Assembly (NCBI GenBank): GCA_003650925.1
Contig: QMSP01000009.1
Location: 1 to 55,773 of the forward strand
Direction of reading: 5' to 3'
Length of the DNA: 55,773 bases
DNA from: Thermoprotei archaeon
GTDB taxonomy: Archaea > Thermoproteota > Thermoprotei > QMSL01
Of this stretch, positions 1 to 8,872 are shown in pieces. How positions within the stretch are numbered: the first letter of the stretch is position 1; each line of letters opens with the position of its first letter. Under the pieces are notes generated by a model. It was not told the origin of the DNA. It was given only the letters and a program-made list of their open reading frames with translations, and made no database searches. The translations under genes were made by a program, and so were the position numbers.

Positions 1-203
1 AACCATTACTTCTGAGCTTGTGTAGAACCTCTTCTCTAGGCCTAGTGCTTCACATAGCCCATTGAGAAATTCAAGTTCATCATACATAGTCAGAAATTCT
101 TCTACAATTTCACTAAAAGTCTTACCACTTAGGCAAGCTTGCTCTTCACCCTTCTGACTAGATCCTCTCTTAACGAGAGCGTGACCTTGATCTTCCTGGT
201 CAA
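1..203 (-). pseudogene. Frameshifted ribbon-helix-helix (CopG/VapB-like) gene, cut by window edge
   Basis: On the minus strand a TTG at 203 opens a frame beginning LTRKIKVTLSLREDL and ending at TAA (131-129). The adjoining frame then continues with SGKTFSEIVEEFL and stays open to the window edge. Together they make a typical RHH domain: a beta strand (KIKVTLSL), helix 1, a turn and helix 2 (TFSEIVEEFL). The join near 128-137 therefore looks like a one-base frameshift. A TATA-like TTATATA at 240-234 lies about 30 bases upstream of the TTG, which supports that start. RHH proteins of this kind are usually antitoxins or autoregulators. No toxin gene is visible on this side of the edge. A sequencing error would give the same picture. 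Confidence 0.55.
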
Positions 204-389
204 TCAGAGTCACCAGCGGTATACGTATGTACGTATATAAGGATTTCTCCTGTACATTATTCACTATGTCCTCAAAGTAAGACCTGGCAGACTCATGCAA
301 GACAAGGAGAATTCTCATGGGGCTTCAACATGGCTTGCATAATTCTCTCGTCTGAGCTGTGTATGTCATCAAGCTATTGTGACCTTAGC

Positions 390-1163
390 CTACGTTTCTT
401 GCTGAGATTGTTGACGTTGGGCCTTCCTTTCCTCTTTATACTTTTTGCTCCTTAGGTATGCTCTGATGTATGCTGCTCCTACTGCTAGTATGAAGCCTCT
501 TTCATCGAAGTCTTCTGAGAAGAGTCTCTTGCCTATCTCATAGGCTCTGTCCATCTCCTCGATTGTTATCTCATCAAGGGGCTTGCTGAATACCTTCAGT
601 ATGAACTCAAGCTCTTCCTTGGTCAAGGGGTTAGGGATTGCTGCGGTGTAGACTTCAAATATTCCTTTAATCCTCTTCTTCAGGAACTCTGCCTCTTTGC
701 TGGTTACTATATCTTTTATGCTGAGGAAGTCGGCTATGACGGAATGAGCTTCAATTGATGCTCTAGTGATGGCTTGGGTGAAGTTACCAAACCTCCTCTC
801 TAGCCCTCCTACCCTCTCCTCCAAGCCTCCTACTCTTCTCTCTAGGCTTTCGATTCTCTTCTCTAAAGCTGTGAATCTCTCGTCTATTCGCTTGAACCTC
901 TCATCTATCTGCTCAAACCTCCTATCTACTTGCCTAAATCGCTCGTCTATCTGTTCGAATCTTCTATCTATTTGTTCAAACCTTCTGTCTATCTGTTCAA
1001 ATCTCCTATCCATCTCCTTGAATCTCTCATCCACTTGTTTGAATCCCTCATCTATGTGAGCGAATTTCTTGCCAAGCCAGTACGCGAGACTACTAACTGA
1101 GGCTATTATTGTTATGATAGGACCTAGTACGCTGAGGAGTATGAGCGTCTCCACTTGGTGCAC
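390..1163 (-). CDS. Membrane-anchored long coiled-coil protein with RFEQID heptads
   Basis: This is a 257-residue protein of unknown function. Residues 6-30 form a hydrophobic segment, probably an N-terminal membrane anchor. Residues about 37-127 are some 13 uninterrupted heptads of the pattern (I/V/M)D(E/R)RF(E/K)Q, changing at the end to LE(K/R)R(I/V). The remaining 130 residues are helical and charged, ending in a K/R/Q-rich tail. The heptads are visible in the DNA as imperfect 21-base repeats. The GTG start at 1163 lies about 27 bases from a TTTTAA box (1193-1188), so the mRNA is probably leaderless. Similar anchored coiled-coil proteins recur in thermophilic crenarchaea. A structural or tethering role is an inference. 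Confidence 0.75.
   Translation of the reverse strand: MHQVETLILLSVLGPIITIIASVSSLAYWLGKKFAHIDEGFKQVDERFKEMDRRFEQIDRRFEQIDRRFEQIDERFRQVDRRFEQIDERFKRIDERFTALEKRIESLERRVGGLEERVGGLERRFGNFTQAITRASIEAHSVIADFLSIKDIVTSKEAEFLKKRIKGIFEVYTAAIPNPLTKEELEFILKVFSKPLDEITIEEMDRAYEIGKRLFSEDFDERGFILAVGAAYIRAYLRSKKYKEERKAQRQQSQQET
440..1080 (-). repeat. 21-bp tandem coding repeat (heptad repeat), core about 845-1055
   Basis: Within the coiled-coil gene the DNA shows back-to-back 21-base units, each encoding one heptad. The clearest units lie between about 845 and 1055. Several adjacent units are nearly identical at base level (cttctatctatttgttcaaa-type variants), which suggests recent unit duplication or gene conversion. 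Copy number can be expected to vary between strains. Confidence 0.6.
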
Positions 1164-1376
1164 CGATGACTAGTTCGAGCTTGAGAGTTAAAAGGCTAAC
1201 TCAAAGACCTAGTGTTGAAGCTCAAGCGAGGATTTTCTTCGAGCATTTAACTTAGAGCAAGAAATGGCTTGAAAGAGCGATCTTCACTCAGTGAGGGTCT
1301 ATGATGGGCCACGATGTGGAGCCTCTCATGTTCAGATAAATCCTCAGCATGTAGAATTAAGGATTGGGAGGAGCGT

Positions 1377-2288
1377 ATGGTGGAGGCTATCTTGGGAATA
1401 AACAATTGTTTTGCTGTGAAGAGATGGCCTGAGCCAAGGGCTTGGGCAGAGATCATATCGTCCGAGCTGGAGCTTAAGCATGTCCAGTTCTCCTATGACT
1501 TGCTCGACCCTAGGACCAAGGAGCCAACCTTATCATACATGATATCTGAGATAAAGGAGGCCTGCAAAGAATATGGGCTTGAACTTCACAGCACCTTCAC
1601 AGGACTAGCGGCTTATAGCTTCAACCTATTGATGCATCCCAATCCTCTGATGCGCTATGACGCCATGGACTGGTATGTCAGTGCTATAAGGGTGGCCTCT
1701 GAGCTTGGTGCTAAGGCCACAGGAGGCCATGTAGCTGCTATGAGCTGGAGGGATTATCTGGATGAAGCTAGAAGGAGAAGGCTCATTGAAGGCCTACTGG
1801 AGAGCTTAAGGGCACTATCCTTTGTGGCCAAGGTGTATGGCCTTGAGATGCTTCTCTGGGAGCCCATGCCTGTGGTGCGTGAGCCACCATGCACAATATC
1901 TGAGGCAAAAAGGCTCCTCAAGGAGGTTAATGAAGGTGCTAGTGTTCCTATCAAGCTATGTATAGACCTTGGTCATGCTTGTGCATGGAAGGTTGAGAGC
2001 AGGCGTGACCTGGATCCTTATGCTTGGCTTGAGGAGCTTGGAGCTGAGTCTCCTGTTCTTCATGTCCAGCAGACTGATGGCAAAGCTGATAGGCACTGGC
2101 CTTTCACTGAGGAGTACAATAAAGTAGGCATCATAAGGCCTGATAAAGTACTTGAGGCTCTCGATAGGTCAGGCGCTAGGCAGGTCCTCTTGGCACTTGA
2201 GATAATACATCCCTTTGAGGCCAGGGAGGAGAGGGTTCTGGAGGACTTGAAAGAGAGCGTGAGGTTCTGGAAGCAGTATCTTGGTTAG
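1377..2288 (+). CDS. Sugar phosphate isomerase/epimerase (xylose isomerase-like TIM barrel)
   Basis: A 303-residue TIM-barrel protein of the AP-endonuclease-2 / sugar isomerase superfamily. Recognisable blocks are LLWEPMPV with the metal-ligand Glu, LCIDLGHAC with Asp and His, HVQQTDG, and a late LALEIIHPFE with the last Glu. These are the usual positions of the divalent-metal ligands in epimerases acting on ketoses or ketose phosphates. The ATG at 1377 is preferred over the upstream in-frame ATG at 1314 because gggaggag (1366-1373) lies just before it and the upstream residues do not look like protein. It is followed by a second isomerase-type gene in the same direction and probably serves the same sugar route. 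Substrate is not determinable; a D-erythrulose/tagatose-type epimerase is one possibility. Confidence 0.8.
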   Translation: MVEAILGINNCFAVKRWPEPRAWAEIISSELELKHVQFSYDLLDPRTKEPTLSYMISEIKEACKEYGLELHSTFTGLAAYSFNLLMHPNPLMRYDAMDWYVSAIRVASELGAKATGGHVAAMSWRDYLDEARRRRLIEGLLESLRALSFVAKVYGLEMLLWEPMPVVREPPCTISEAKRLLKEVNEGASVPIKLCIDLGHACAWKVESRRDLDPYAWLEELGAESPVLHVQQTDGKADRHWPFTEEYNKVGIIRPDKVLEALDRSGARQVLLALEIIHPFEAREERVLEDLKESVRFWKQYLG

Positions 2289-2378
2289 TAGCTCTTATTC
2301 ATTTCTTTAAATACTCCTTATTCAAGACATCCTATGCACTACGATCATGCTCTGGACGTTGGACAGTCTTTGATTAGC

Positions 2379-2385
2379 TTTTAAG
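2379..2385 (+). promoter_or_regulatory. TATA-like box upstream of the isomerase gene
   Basis: TTTTAAG lies about 45 bases before the ATG at 2426, leaving a leader of about 20 bases that contains the SD GGTGAT at 2415-2420. The box-leader-SD spacing fits an SD-led archaeal transcript. Confidence 0.4.
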
Positions 2386-2425
2386 TTGATAGCCACTGTA
2401 TAGATTTTATTGCTGGTGATTTTGG

Positions 2426-3547
2426 ATGAGGATAACTAAGGAGAATTTAGCTAAGCTCGAGGAGTACTACAAGGGCTATCTTGAAGGAGATAAGCTGGAC
2501 GAGTTCTTCAGGGATTTTGAGATAAGGTTCGCTGCCGGTCATTGGGCCGCTGGTGACTTCCTAGATAGATTCGCTACCAAGGGCTATTGGCCAGAGCTTG
2601 ATAGTAGTATTGAGGCTCAGATGGAGCGTGTAGCTAAGGCAGGCATTGAGGGAATAGAGTTTCACAACACGGTGTTCCTAGATGAGAAGCTCAAGGTAAA
2701 TGAGGACATAGTGACAAGGGTCAAGGAGCTGCTTGAGAAGTATAAGCTTAAGCCCACGACCATGAACATCAACATGTTCACTGACCCAAGGTGGAAACTT
2801 GGAAGCGTCACTCATCCAAAGAGGGAGGTACGTGAGAGAGCACTTGAAGTTCTACTAGAGGCTGTGGACTTGGCCAAGAGGATAGGCTGTGAAGTGGTAA
2901 GCTTCTGGCCTGGTCAGGATGGATGGGACTATAACTTTGAGGTCAATTATGGCAAGCAGTTTGAATGGTTCCTAGAGGCTTGTCGTGAGGCTGCTAAGCG
3001 CTGCAAGGAGCTGGGCTTGAAGTTTGGTGTTGAGGCCAAGCTCAAGGAGCCTAAGGAAGGCAATATGATCATACCAACTACACATCTCGCGGGATGGATT
3101 GCCTACACCATAAACAAGGAGCTGGGAGGGCAAGTGATGGGTGTCACCATAGACTATGGGCATGAGCAGATGTACGCCGTTGAACCAGCCTTCACAGTAT
3201 ATGTCCTTCACAAGATGGGAGTTCCCATTAGCAATATACACATAAATACTGCTAAGCTTCACAGCAATGATGAGGATAGGGTCTTTGGCACTGGTGACAT
3301 ATGGCGTTTCGTCGACTATCTCTACGCAACCATAGATGTGGGATATGATGGATGGTATACGGAAGACCAGTTCACGTACAGAATGGATCCTGTCAAGGGA
3401 ATGCGCCTCTCGAAGGAAATCTTCGGCAATCTCATGAAGAAGGCCTTGGCCATATACGCTCACAAGGATGAGCTAGAAGAGGCACGAGAGTCAGCTGACC
3501 AGGCAAAGGTTATTGATGTAGTCAAGCGCTACATATTGACCTTCTAG
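2426..3547 (+). CDS. Xylose isomerase-family sugar isomerase
   Basis: A 373-residue protein whose blocks follow those of xylose isomerase: EGIEFHN (catalytic His region), FWPGQDGWDY, the metal ligand in FGVEAKLKEP, YGHEQM, then NIHIN and NDEDRVFGTGD. In canonical enzymes the third block is PETGHEQ and the fourth IDLN; here they read TIDYGHEQ and IHIN, so two metal-site acidic positions are changed (Glu to Asp, Asp to His). The fold and metal dependence are therefore clear but the substrate may not be xylose. The SD GGTGAT lies 5 bases before the ATG. The next gene is convergent and encodes an FGGY kinase, consistent with an aldose-to-ketulose, ketulose-to-phosphate route such as L-rhamnose or L-fucose. 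The sugar itself is an inference. Confidence 0.82.
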   Translation: MRITKENLAKLEEYYKGYLEGDKLDEFFRDFEIRFAAGHWAAGDFLDRFATKGYWPELDSSIEAQMERVAKAGIEGIEFHNTVFLDEKLKVNEDIVTRVKELLEKYKLKPTTMNINMFTDPRWKLGSVTHPKREVRERALEVLLEAVDLAKRIGCEVVSFWPGQDGWDYNFEVNYGKQFEWFLEACREAAKRCKELGLKFGVEAKLKEPKEGNMIIPTTHLAGWIAYTINKELGGQVMGVTIDYGHEQMYAVEPAFTVYVLHKMGVPISNIHINTAKLHSNDEDRVFGTGDIWRFVDYLYATIDVGYDGWYTEDQFTYRMDPVKGMRLSKEIFGNLMKKALAIYAHKDELEEARESADQAKVIDVVKRYILTF

Positions 3548-3582
3548 AATTCCAAAGTTGTTCCTCTTTTTATCATTTGTCT
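3548..3582. terminator. T-rich shared end of convergent genes
   Basis: Between the isomerase stop and the convergent kinase stop there are only about 35 bases, containing a cctcttttta run on the plus strand. T-tracts of this sort act as intrinsic termination signals in archaea. Only the plus-strand tract is obvious. Confidence 0.35.
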
Positions 3583-5097
3583 CTACCACTTCTCGCTTTG
3601 ACAGTGATGTTCGAATTCATCTATGTACTCCATGAGCAGGTTCTCCTCTACATCGATAGGCTTCACACGCCTCTCCGCTATTATGGACTCTATGAGCTCT
3701 CTATCTATATCGCATGGCGATACATCCTCATAGGCAGCCTTGGCTGTTATAGCCGCTCCTAGGCTGGTGAGGTCGGTGTAACCAGCTCTTAGCACTTCTG
3801 CATCCCTGAATATGGTAGCTAGGAGCTTGAGGTATAATCTGTTCCTAGCGAAGCCGCCTACCACAAACATTCTTAATCCCTTCAGGCTCCTCCTCTTGAA
3901 TATGGCTTTTACAGCGAAATACGTCTGTATAGCCATGGAGAGGTTCAGTACATGGTATGCTAGCCTAAGGTCACTGAAGAAGATGTTGCTGCCTATGATC
4001 CTTCCCTTTGATCGAGGGAATTGTCCTGAGCCTGGAGTAAGAGTGGGCACTATGAAGACCTCTTTTCTCCTTAGGATGTTCTTTAGCAGTCTAACGTCTA
4101 CATCTAGGTCTATTATACCACGCCCTAAGCGAAAGGCCCTCATGATGAGATTCATGTAGTGATCAAACTCAAAGCCTCCTTTAAACCTCGAGGATCTGAT
4201 GGGTCTGCTGAAGGCGTCTATGTAGTAGAGGACATCTCTATAGAGGTCATCCTTTGAGGGCTCATAGGCTAGACCAGGACACATGAAAACACACCAAGTG
4301 CCAGTCGAGGCCAGTACAAAGTTACCACTCTCCTCAGTTAGTAAGAAGGGAAGAAGTGAGGCATTTGAGTCGTGTATTCCTGTGGTAACTAAGGCCTCCT
4401 CAAGCCATTTAGCTCTCCCTATAGGTCTCCATACTTCGGTGAAGGTCTCTGGAAATCTAGACGGCACATCCAGGTCTCTGGCTACATGGCTCCAGTCCTC
4501 ATCGACTATATCGTATAAGTACGTATGACAGCCAACTGACGTTATCTCAACTGACTTTACCTCGGTCATGACAAAGGATAGATACTGAGGCAGGAAGAGT
4601 ATGTTCTTGCTTCGCTCATAGACCCTTGGGCGAACTTCTCTGTGCCAGTAGAGCTGAATGCCAAAGTTGAGAAGTTGACCATATGGTGGAGTCCCAGTTC
4701 TCAAGTATAGCTCCTCAGGACTTCCAAAGGTTTCATAGAACTTCTCTCTGATGCTAGGCTCTATTTCATGATTATAGGAGACCACGGGAAATACGAGCTC
4801 TCCTTTCTCATCAAGAAGGACTCCTGTTGCTCCAAAGGTAGTTATAGCGATGGCTCTAACGTCCTCTCTTCTAGGAATTTCATCAAGAACTCTCCTCATC
4901 CATCCCACAATGGCTCCAATATCATCACATAGGATACCACCTATAGTCTTCTCCTCTATCCTCATGGAGGTGCCGTAAACAGGCTTTAGATCGCTCGTGA
5001 AGAGAGAGAACTTCTTATTTGTCTTACCTATATCGTAGACTGCTATCAGATACTCCTCTCTACTCATGGGCACTTTACCAGCCTCCATTATATTCAT
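3583..5097 (-). CDS. FGGY-family carbohydrate kinase (rhamnulokinase/fuculokinase type)
   Basis: A 504-residue sugar kinase of the FGGY/actin-like ATPase superfamily. The N-terminal phosphate-1 loop reads AVYDIGKTNKK, a TTFGATGV strand follows, and the ATP-binding glycine motif is LASTGTWCVFM near residue 265. A C-terminal MFVVGGFARN block matches the adenosine motif. The ASTGTW form is seen in kinases of L-rhamnulose and L-fuculose and related sugars, so phosphorylation of a deoxy-ketose is likely but not proven. The start ATG overlaps the stop of the upstream glycosidase by four bases (ATGA, 5097-5094), which indicates translational coupling and decides this start over the internal Met 11. 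It should act in the cytosol downstream of the glycosidase and isomerase. Confidence 0.85.
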   Translation of the reverse strand: MNIMEAGKVPMSREEYLIAVYDIGKTNKKFSLFTSDLKPVYGTSMRIEEKTIGGILCDDIGAIVGWMRRVLDEIPRREDVRAIAITTFGATGVLLDEKGELVFPVVSYNHEIEPSIREKFYETFGSPEELYLRTGTPPYGQLLNFGIQLYWHREVRPRVYERSKNILFLPQYLSFVMTEVKSVEITSVGCHTYLYDIVDEDWSHVARDLDVPSRFPETFTEVWRPIGRAKWLEEALVTTGIHDSNASLLPFLLTEESGNFVLASTGTWCVFMCPGLAYEPSKDDLYRDVLYYIDAFSRPIRSSRFKGGFEFDHYMNLIMRAFRLGRGIIDLDVDVRLLKNILRRKEVFIVPTLTPGSGQFPRSKGRIIGSNIFFSDLRLAYHVLNLSMAIQTYFAVKAIFKRRSLKGLRMFVVGGFARNRLYLKLLATIFRDAEVLRAGYTDLTSLGAAITAKAAYEDVSPCDIDRELIESIIAERRVKPIDVEENLLMEYIDEFEHHCQSEKW

Positions 5098-8078
5098 GAC
5101 TCTGTAGGCTTCATAACTCTAAGCTTAACTTTAGTCAAACCGAAGGGTCTTAATATGTACTCATCAGTCCAGTGGGCTATATCCCTGAAGGTCTCAGGCC
5201 CTATGAACTCAGGGTCTCCTCCTCTATAGTGCAGAGGCCCTAGTGCATTCCTCAAGGTTCCTATGAGCAGTATCTCTATCTTGTTCATGCCGCTATGTAC
5301 GTACTCTGTTATGTCAAGACTTTCTCTCCTCAAGATCACTTTACCAGCTTCCTTCTCATTCACATAAACAATGACTAGAGCCGCATCAAGCTTCTCCATG
5401 TCCAACACTACTCTTGCTCCTCTGGGGACTTTAAGCTCAATGTCCTTCTCTAACATAATCTTGCCTACATAGAATGGATAGCCTACTCTGCATAGATCAC
5501 CTAAATCAACTTCTACAGGCTCCTCTACTATTGAGGAGCAGCCTTTAGGTCCTATCTCTACACCGAAATCCCCAAGTATGTAGATGCATTCAATCTCAGG
5601 CTCTAGGTCCACAGTTCCCTCAAGCTCTATGGTATTAAGTCCTTTTCCAACTAAGCCAGATACGTCTATCATCGCGAAGTTCCAGTCGATCCAGTACTTC
5701 TCAGCCTTAGGCTTCACTTCAACTCCATTAACTCTTATCCTATACCTCTCAGGCCTCTCAATGACCAGATAGATCCTCCTATCCTTAAGATCGATCTTGG
5801 ACTCAAACTCAAATCTGAGGGTGAACTTAGTGCCTAATCCCTTCTCGACTATCTCATCATGTGCTCTCCACACTGGCACTACATCACTCCATGCACCTTT
5901 AACTCTGTATCTACAGTAGTCAAGAACTAGCACGTTAGGGTCTAGGCGCTTCAATCTCCAAGCTCTGTTCAGCTCCATACTGTAGGCAGTCACTACCTCA
6001 TCATCTCCTCCTCTACTTATAGGCTCTCCAGGATAAAGCACGTAAAGTCGAGAGCTAACAGGCGCCAGCTCAAGGCTGATCCACGTGCGATTATCCTTGA
6101 CCTCCACCTCCTGATCAATGATTTGGCCTGTGAAGGGATCCCATAGCTCCACATGGTATATGCCCTCAACACCTGCCTTTATGTAGTGTCTTCTGACTCG
6201 ACTAGTATTGACGAGAAACAGTATGAAGCTACCATCTGCTTCCTTGAGGCAGTATAATACATCACCTTCATTATCACCTTCAATGACTACTGGCTTAGGT
6301 ACCTCCTTCAACGCCCTGGCTAGAAGCTCTTTATCAACTCGCTCAATTACTCTAGCCCTGCTCAATAGCCTGCCTATCTCTTCGCTGGGTACTGCATCGA
6401 TCAATGATGGTAAGGGCTTTATCGCTATGACTAATCCTCCTTTCTCGATGTACTCCTTGAGGAGTTTCACAGTTGACCTAGTCAACGTTACGCTTGGAGG
6501 TATTATTACAGCTCTATACCTCGCTTGACCTACTATAAGCTCTGAACCTCTGACATGGGCATACTTGGTCATCAATATCTCATCGCCTAGCTCGAAATCC
6601 ACGTGAAGCGTGAGCAGTGTTCTGAGAAGCCTATAGAATGCATCGTCCAGCTCCCTCACCTTCTCTTCATTAAGAGGTGTATAGAGAGCCCATGCACTGC
6701 CTATGGGATGTATGACCAGGACAGGAGCTATACGTTTACCTTGAGAGAGTACGTAACTGAGCCTAGCGAAGTAATCCTCTATGAGCTTATTGTATCTCCA
6801 CCATGGCTGGCTCCAGTGGAAGTTCAGTCCATAATCTCTTTTCCTACGACCTCTCATGGAGTAGGGTACTAGATGATGATTTAGAAGGTTTACTCCCATT
6901 ACGAGAAGCCAATCTCCAATCCACTTGCGATCTTCAAATGTAGGATAGTTCCCTGTACATCCATATACTTCACATAGAACTCTTTGCCTTCCGAGCTGAT
7001 TAGCTACACTTGCGACTTGTTTTACAGTCAGTAGTCCTCTCCATATCTGCATACCTAAATGGTCTATCCCAGGAATGTGCATGTGCTCATAGTGAGGCAT
7101 GGCAGCGCCTATGCTCAACATCTGTGACAATAGGCTATCCTCATCAAGATAGTGCCCCGTGAACTTGAGGCCATGTTTATCACACCACTCATATATCTGC
7201 CTTGAGAAGGCCTCGATGAATAGGAGAGTTATGGTTCTCCAGAAATCATACCTTGTCTTCATGTAGTTGCCTATGTCAAAGAATAGCTCTGGAAGCTTCG
7301 GCACTATGTCATAGCCATTGAGCTCTCTGAACTTCTCAGGCAGCCTATCAGTCCATGGTATAGCGAAGGGTGGTATTCTAGGACCTCTAGGTGGCATTCT
7401 TTGCCTTCTAGGCGGCCTGCTTAGTGAAAAATTAGGCTCATCAGTGAAGACACCTGGTATTATCTTCCCAAACTCATCTCTGAACCTCTTAGCATATGGT
7501 TCATAAGCTAGCTCAATGAACTTCTTGACTACGCCTGAGTCCAGCAGGTCGACGTAGCTGAGTCCGCAGAACCAAGTTTCTCCCACGGATGCTGTATACT
7601 TGACGAAGTTCAAGTATAGATATCCTGCTCTCTCCTCTCCTCGTTCAGCAGGCTCATAGTCGAGTGGTATGCCTTCAGGGCTCAGCTTACATCTGAAGAC
7701 AGCTAGGACGTCCTCTCCATCATAGGCTCTTCCATCCATTATAAGGACAAGAGCTCTCGCTCTGTACTTAGGGCCTAGGGCAGGAACCAGTCCTCCAGCA
7801 AAGCCAGATGGCCACCAGAGCTCATCATATATCCATATAGTCATGTTATGCTTCCTTGCTTCATCGACAGCTGCCTTAAAGCATTTAAACCACTCCTCGC
7901 TTAGAAAGGTCGTCTTCAGTCCCTCTCTTGCATGGAAGAAGGCCCCTCCATAGCCTCCCTCATTAAGCAATCTGACCTGTCTAGAGATCTCTTCGGGAAT
8001 GAGCTCATCGTTTATTGACCAAAATGGAATTCCTCTATACTCAGGAGGTGGACTCTTGAACAGGTCTTTGCTAGGCAG
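5094..8078 (-). CDS. GH106-like glycosidase (alpha-L-rhamnosidase type), apparent CTG start
   Basis: A large cytosolic-looking glycoside hydrolase of the GH106-like group. An N-terminal barrel carries the blocks PEYRGIPFWSIND, GGYGGAFFHAREGL, IWIYDELWWPSGFAGG, PGVFTDEPNF and FTGHYLDEDS. A Rossmann-like middle part (VIIPPSVTLT) and C-terminal beta-sandwich, carbohydrate-binding-type regions follow. No signal peptide is seen. The first ATG/GTG/TTG codon in frame is the TTG at 7970, but about 36 conserved residues including PEYRGIPFWSIND are encoded upstream, open back to TAA at 8099. The only plausible initiator is CTG at 8078, directly behind a perfect GGTGAT (8087-8082). It is followed by an overlapping FGGY kinase gene. 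Release of L-rhamnose from glycans is the best guess; the substrate is uncertain. Confidence 0.8.
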   Translation of the reverse strand: MPSKDLFKSPPPEYRGIPFWSINDELIPEEISRQVRLLNEGGYGGAFFHAREGLKTTFLSEEWFKCFKAAVDEARKHNMTIWIYDELWWPSGFAGGLVPALGPKYRARALVLIMDGRAYDGEDVLAVFRCKLSPEGIPLDYEPAERGEERAGYLYLNFVKYTASVGETWFCGLSYVDLLDSGVVKKFIELAYEPYAKRFRDEFGKIIPGVFTDEPNFSLSRPPRRQRMPPRGPRIPPFAIPWTDRLPEKFRELNGYDIVPKLPELFFDIGNYMKTRYDFWRTITLLFIEAFSRQIYEWCDKHGLKFTGHYLDEDSLLSQMLSIGAAMPHYEHMHIPGIDHLGMQIWRGLLTVKQVASVANQLGRQRVLCEVYGCTGNYPTFEDRKWIGDWLLVMGVNLLNHHLVPYSMRGRRKRDYGLNFHWSQPWWRYNKLIEDYFARLSYVLSQGKRIAPVLVIHPIGSAWALYTPLNEEKVRELDDAFYRLLRTLLTLHVDFELGDEILMTKYAHVRGSELIVGQARYRAVIIPPSVTLTRSTVKLLKEYIEKGGLVIAIKPLPSLIDAVPSEEIGRLLSRARVIERVDKELLARALKEVPKPVVIEGDNEGDVLYCLKEADGSFILFLVNTSRVRRHYIKAGVEGIYHVELWDPFTGQIIDQEVEVKDNRTWISLELAPVSSRLYVLYPGEPISRGGDDEVVTAYSMELNRAWRLKRLDPNVLVLDYCRYRVKGAWSDVVPVWRAHDEIVEKGLGTKFTLRFEFESKIDLKDRRIYLVIERPERYRIRVNGVEVKPKAEKYWIDWNFAMIDVSGLVGKGLNTIELEGTVDLEPEIECIYILGDFGVEIGPKGCSSIVEEPVEVDLGDLCRVGYPFYVGKIMLEKDIELKVPRGARVVLDMEKLDAALVIVYVNEKEAGKVILRRESLDITEYVHSGMNKIEILLIGTLRNALGPLHYRGGDPEFIGPETFRDIAHWTDEYILRPFGLTKVKLRVMKPTES

Positions 8079-8081
8079 GAT

Positions 8082-8087
8082 ATCACC
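8082..8087 (-). promoter_or_regulatory. Shine-Dalgarno that supports a CTG start
   Basis: GGTGAT on the minus strand matches the 3' end of archaeal 16S rRNA and sits 3 bases before CTG 8078. Other genes in this window use the same hexamer (before 2426, 29367, 37506), with 5 bases of spacing. No ATG, GTG or TTG lies downstream of it in frame until 7970. Confidence 0.5.
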
Positions 8088-8291
8088 AAAATGAACTTAT
8101 AACCAGAAGCTTTTAACCATAAACAGTCATGAATTAGAACTGATAGTATTTCAAATAACCATGACCACTGTGAATATATTTCTCTCAGGTTGTATAACCA
8201 GTGGGTACTGGCTTGGTCAAAGCTGCTGAATACTCGTCATGGTGGTTGATATGGCCGATGTATATTTTACTGAGAATAGGTGAGGCTCTTG

Positions 8292-8720
8292 GTGGTTAGA
8301 GTTAAAGTTCGTCTTGTCAATGAACGTAAGGGGATTTCAAGAACTATAATAGCCCTAGTTGAAGGTGGAGCTGAAAGTCCAGTACCAGTCGTAATGGTGT
8401 CTTCCGAGGATGCTAAGGCGCTAGGCCTAGACCTATCAAGAGATTTTGAACTCATAGAGGTTGAGCTTGCACTTGGCAGAACATGTGAGTTAGTCTCAAG
8501 GAGTAGGTTTAAAGTAGAACTACTTGATGGAGATGACAACGTCTTGTCGAATACTCGTGCATATCTCATAGTAAGTGCTAACCTTAACGAGCCTCTTATG
8601 ACGGACACCACAATAGATGAGCTCGGCATTCAAGTCATCAGCTTCAGGAGAGGCCTTTGGAGGCATGTAAATGACCCCAGCGATTTCATACGAAGGAGTG
8701 CTTTTCCTTTCGCATCATGA
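8292..8720 (+). CDS. Retropepsin-like-fold protein of crenarchaeal type, catalytic Asp replaced
   Basis: A protein of about 142 residues, homologous by eye to the product at 13873-14295. Both have a VRV(K/R)(V/L)RL strand, an ALV-x-x-G-x-E loop, a strand-rich middle, and a C-terminal SD/TD-xx-xx-ELxI-VI-...-W segment ending near RRS/RQS. The layout of strand, loop and hydrophobic strands resembles the single-domain aspartic (retropepsin) fold, in which the loop would be DTG or DSG. Here it reads VEGGAE, so the Asp is absent. I infer a fold relative without ordinary protease activity. The GTG at 8292 is preferred to the GTG at 8280 because a TATATTTTA box at 8260-8268 places transcription start near it. 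Function unknown. Confidence 0.6.
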   Translation: MVRVKVRLVNERKGISRTIIALVEGGAESPVPVVMVSSEDAKALGLDLSRDFELIEVELALGRTCELVSRSRFKVELLDGDDNVLSNTRAYLIVSANLNEPLMTDTTIDELGIQVISFRRGLWRHVNDPSDFIRRSAFPFAS

Positions 8721-8872
8721 CCAGTTCATCCATCGATATTAAAGTCTTCACATTGGTCATGATCAGGATGGTAAGGTTCTGTATTCAATAGCATAAGAGA
8801 TGCATAGCCATTCACATGAGGTCTACGCAATTCCTAAAAAGCCCCTCTCTATAATAGTACTGGTGTCATGCC

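Noticed and set aside
766-1059. Ser/Leu-rich plus-strand frame opposite the coiled-coil gene
   Set aside because: Antisense shadow of the 21-base repeats; composition is not protein-like and it has no SD or promoter.
2972-3463. 163-residue minus-strand frame inside the isomerase gene
   Set aside because: Opposite strand of a clear xylose isomerase-family gene; no motifs.
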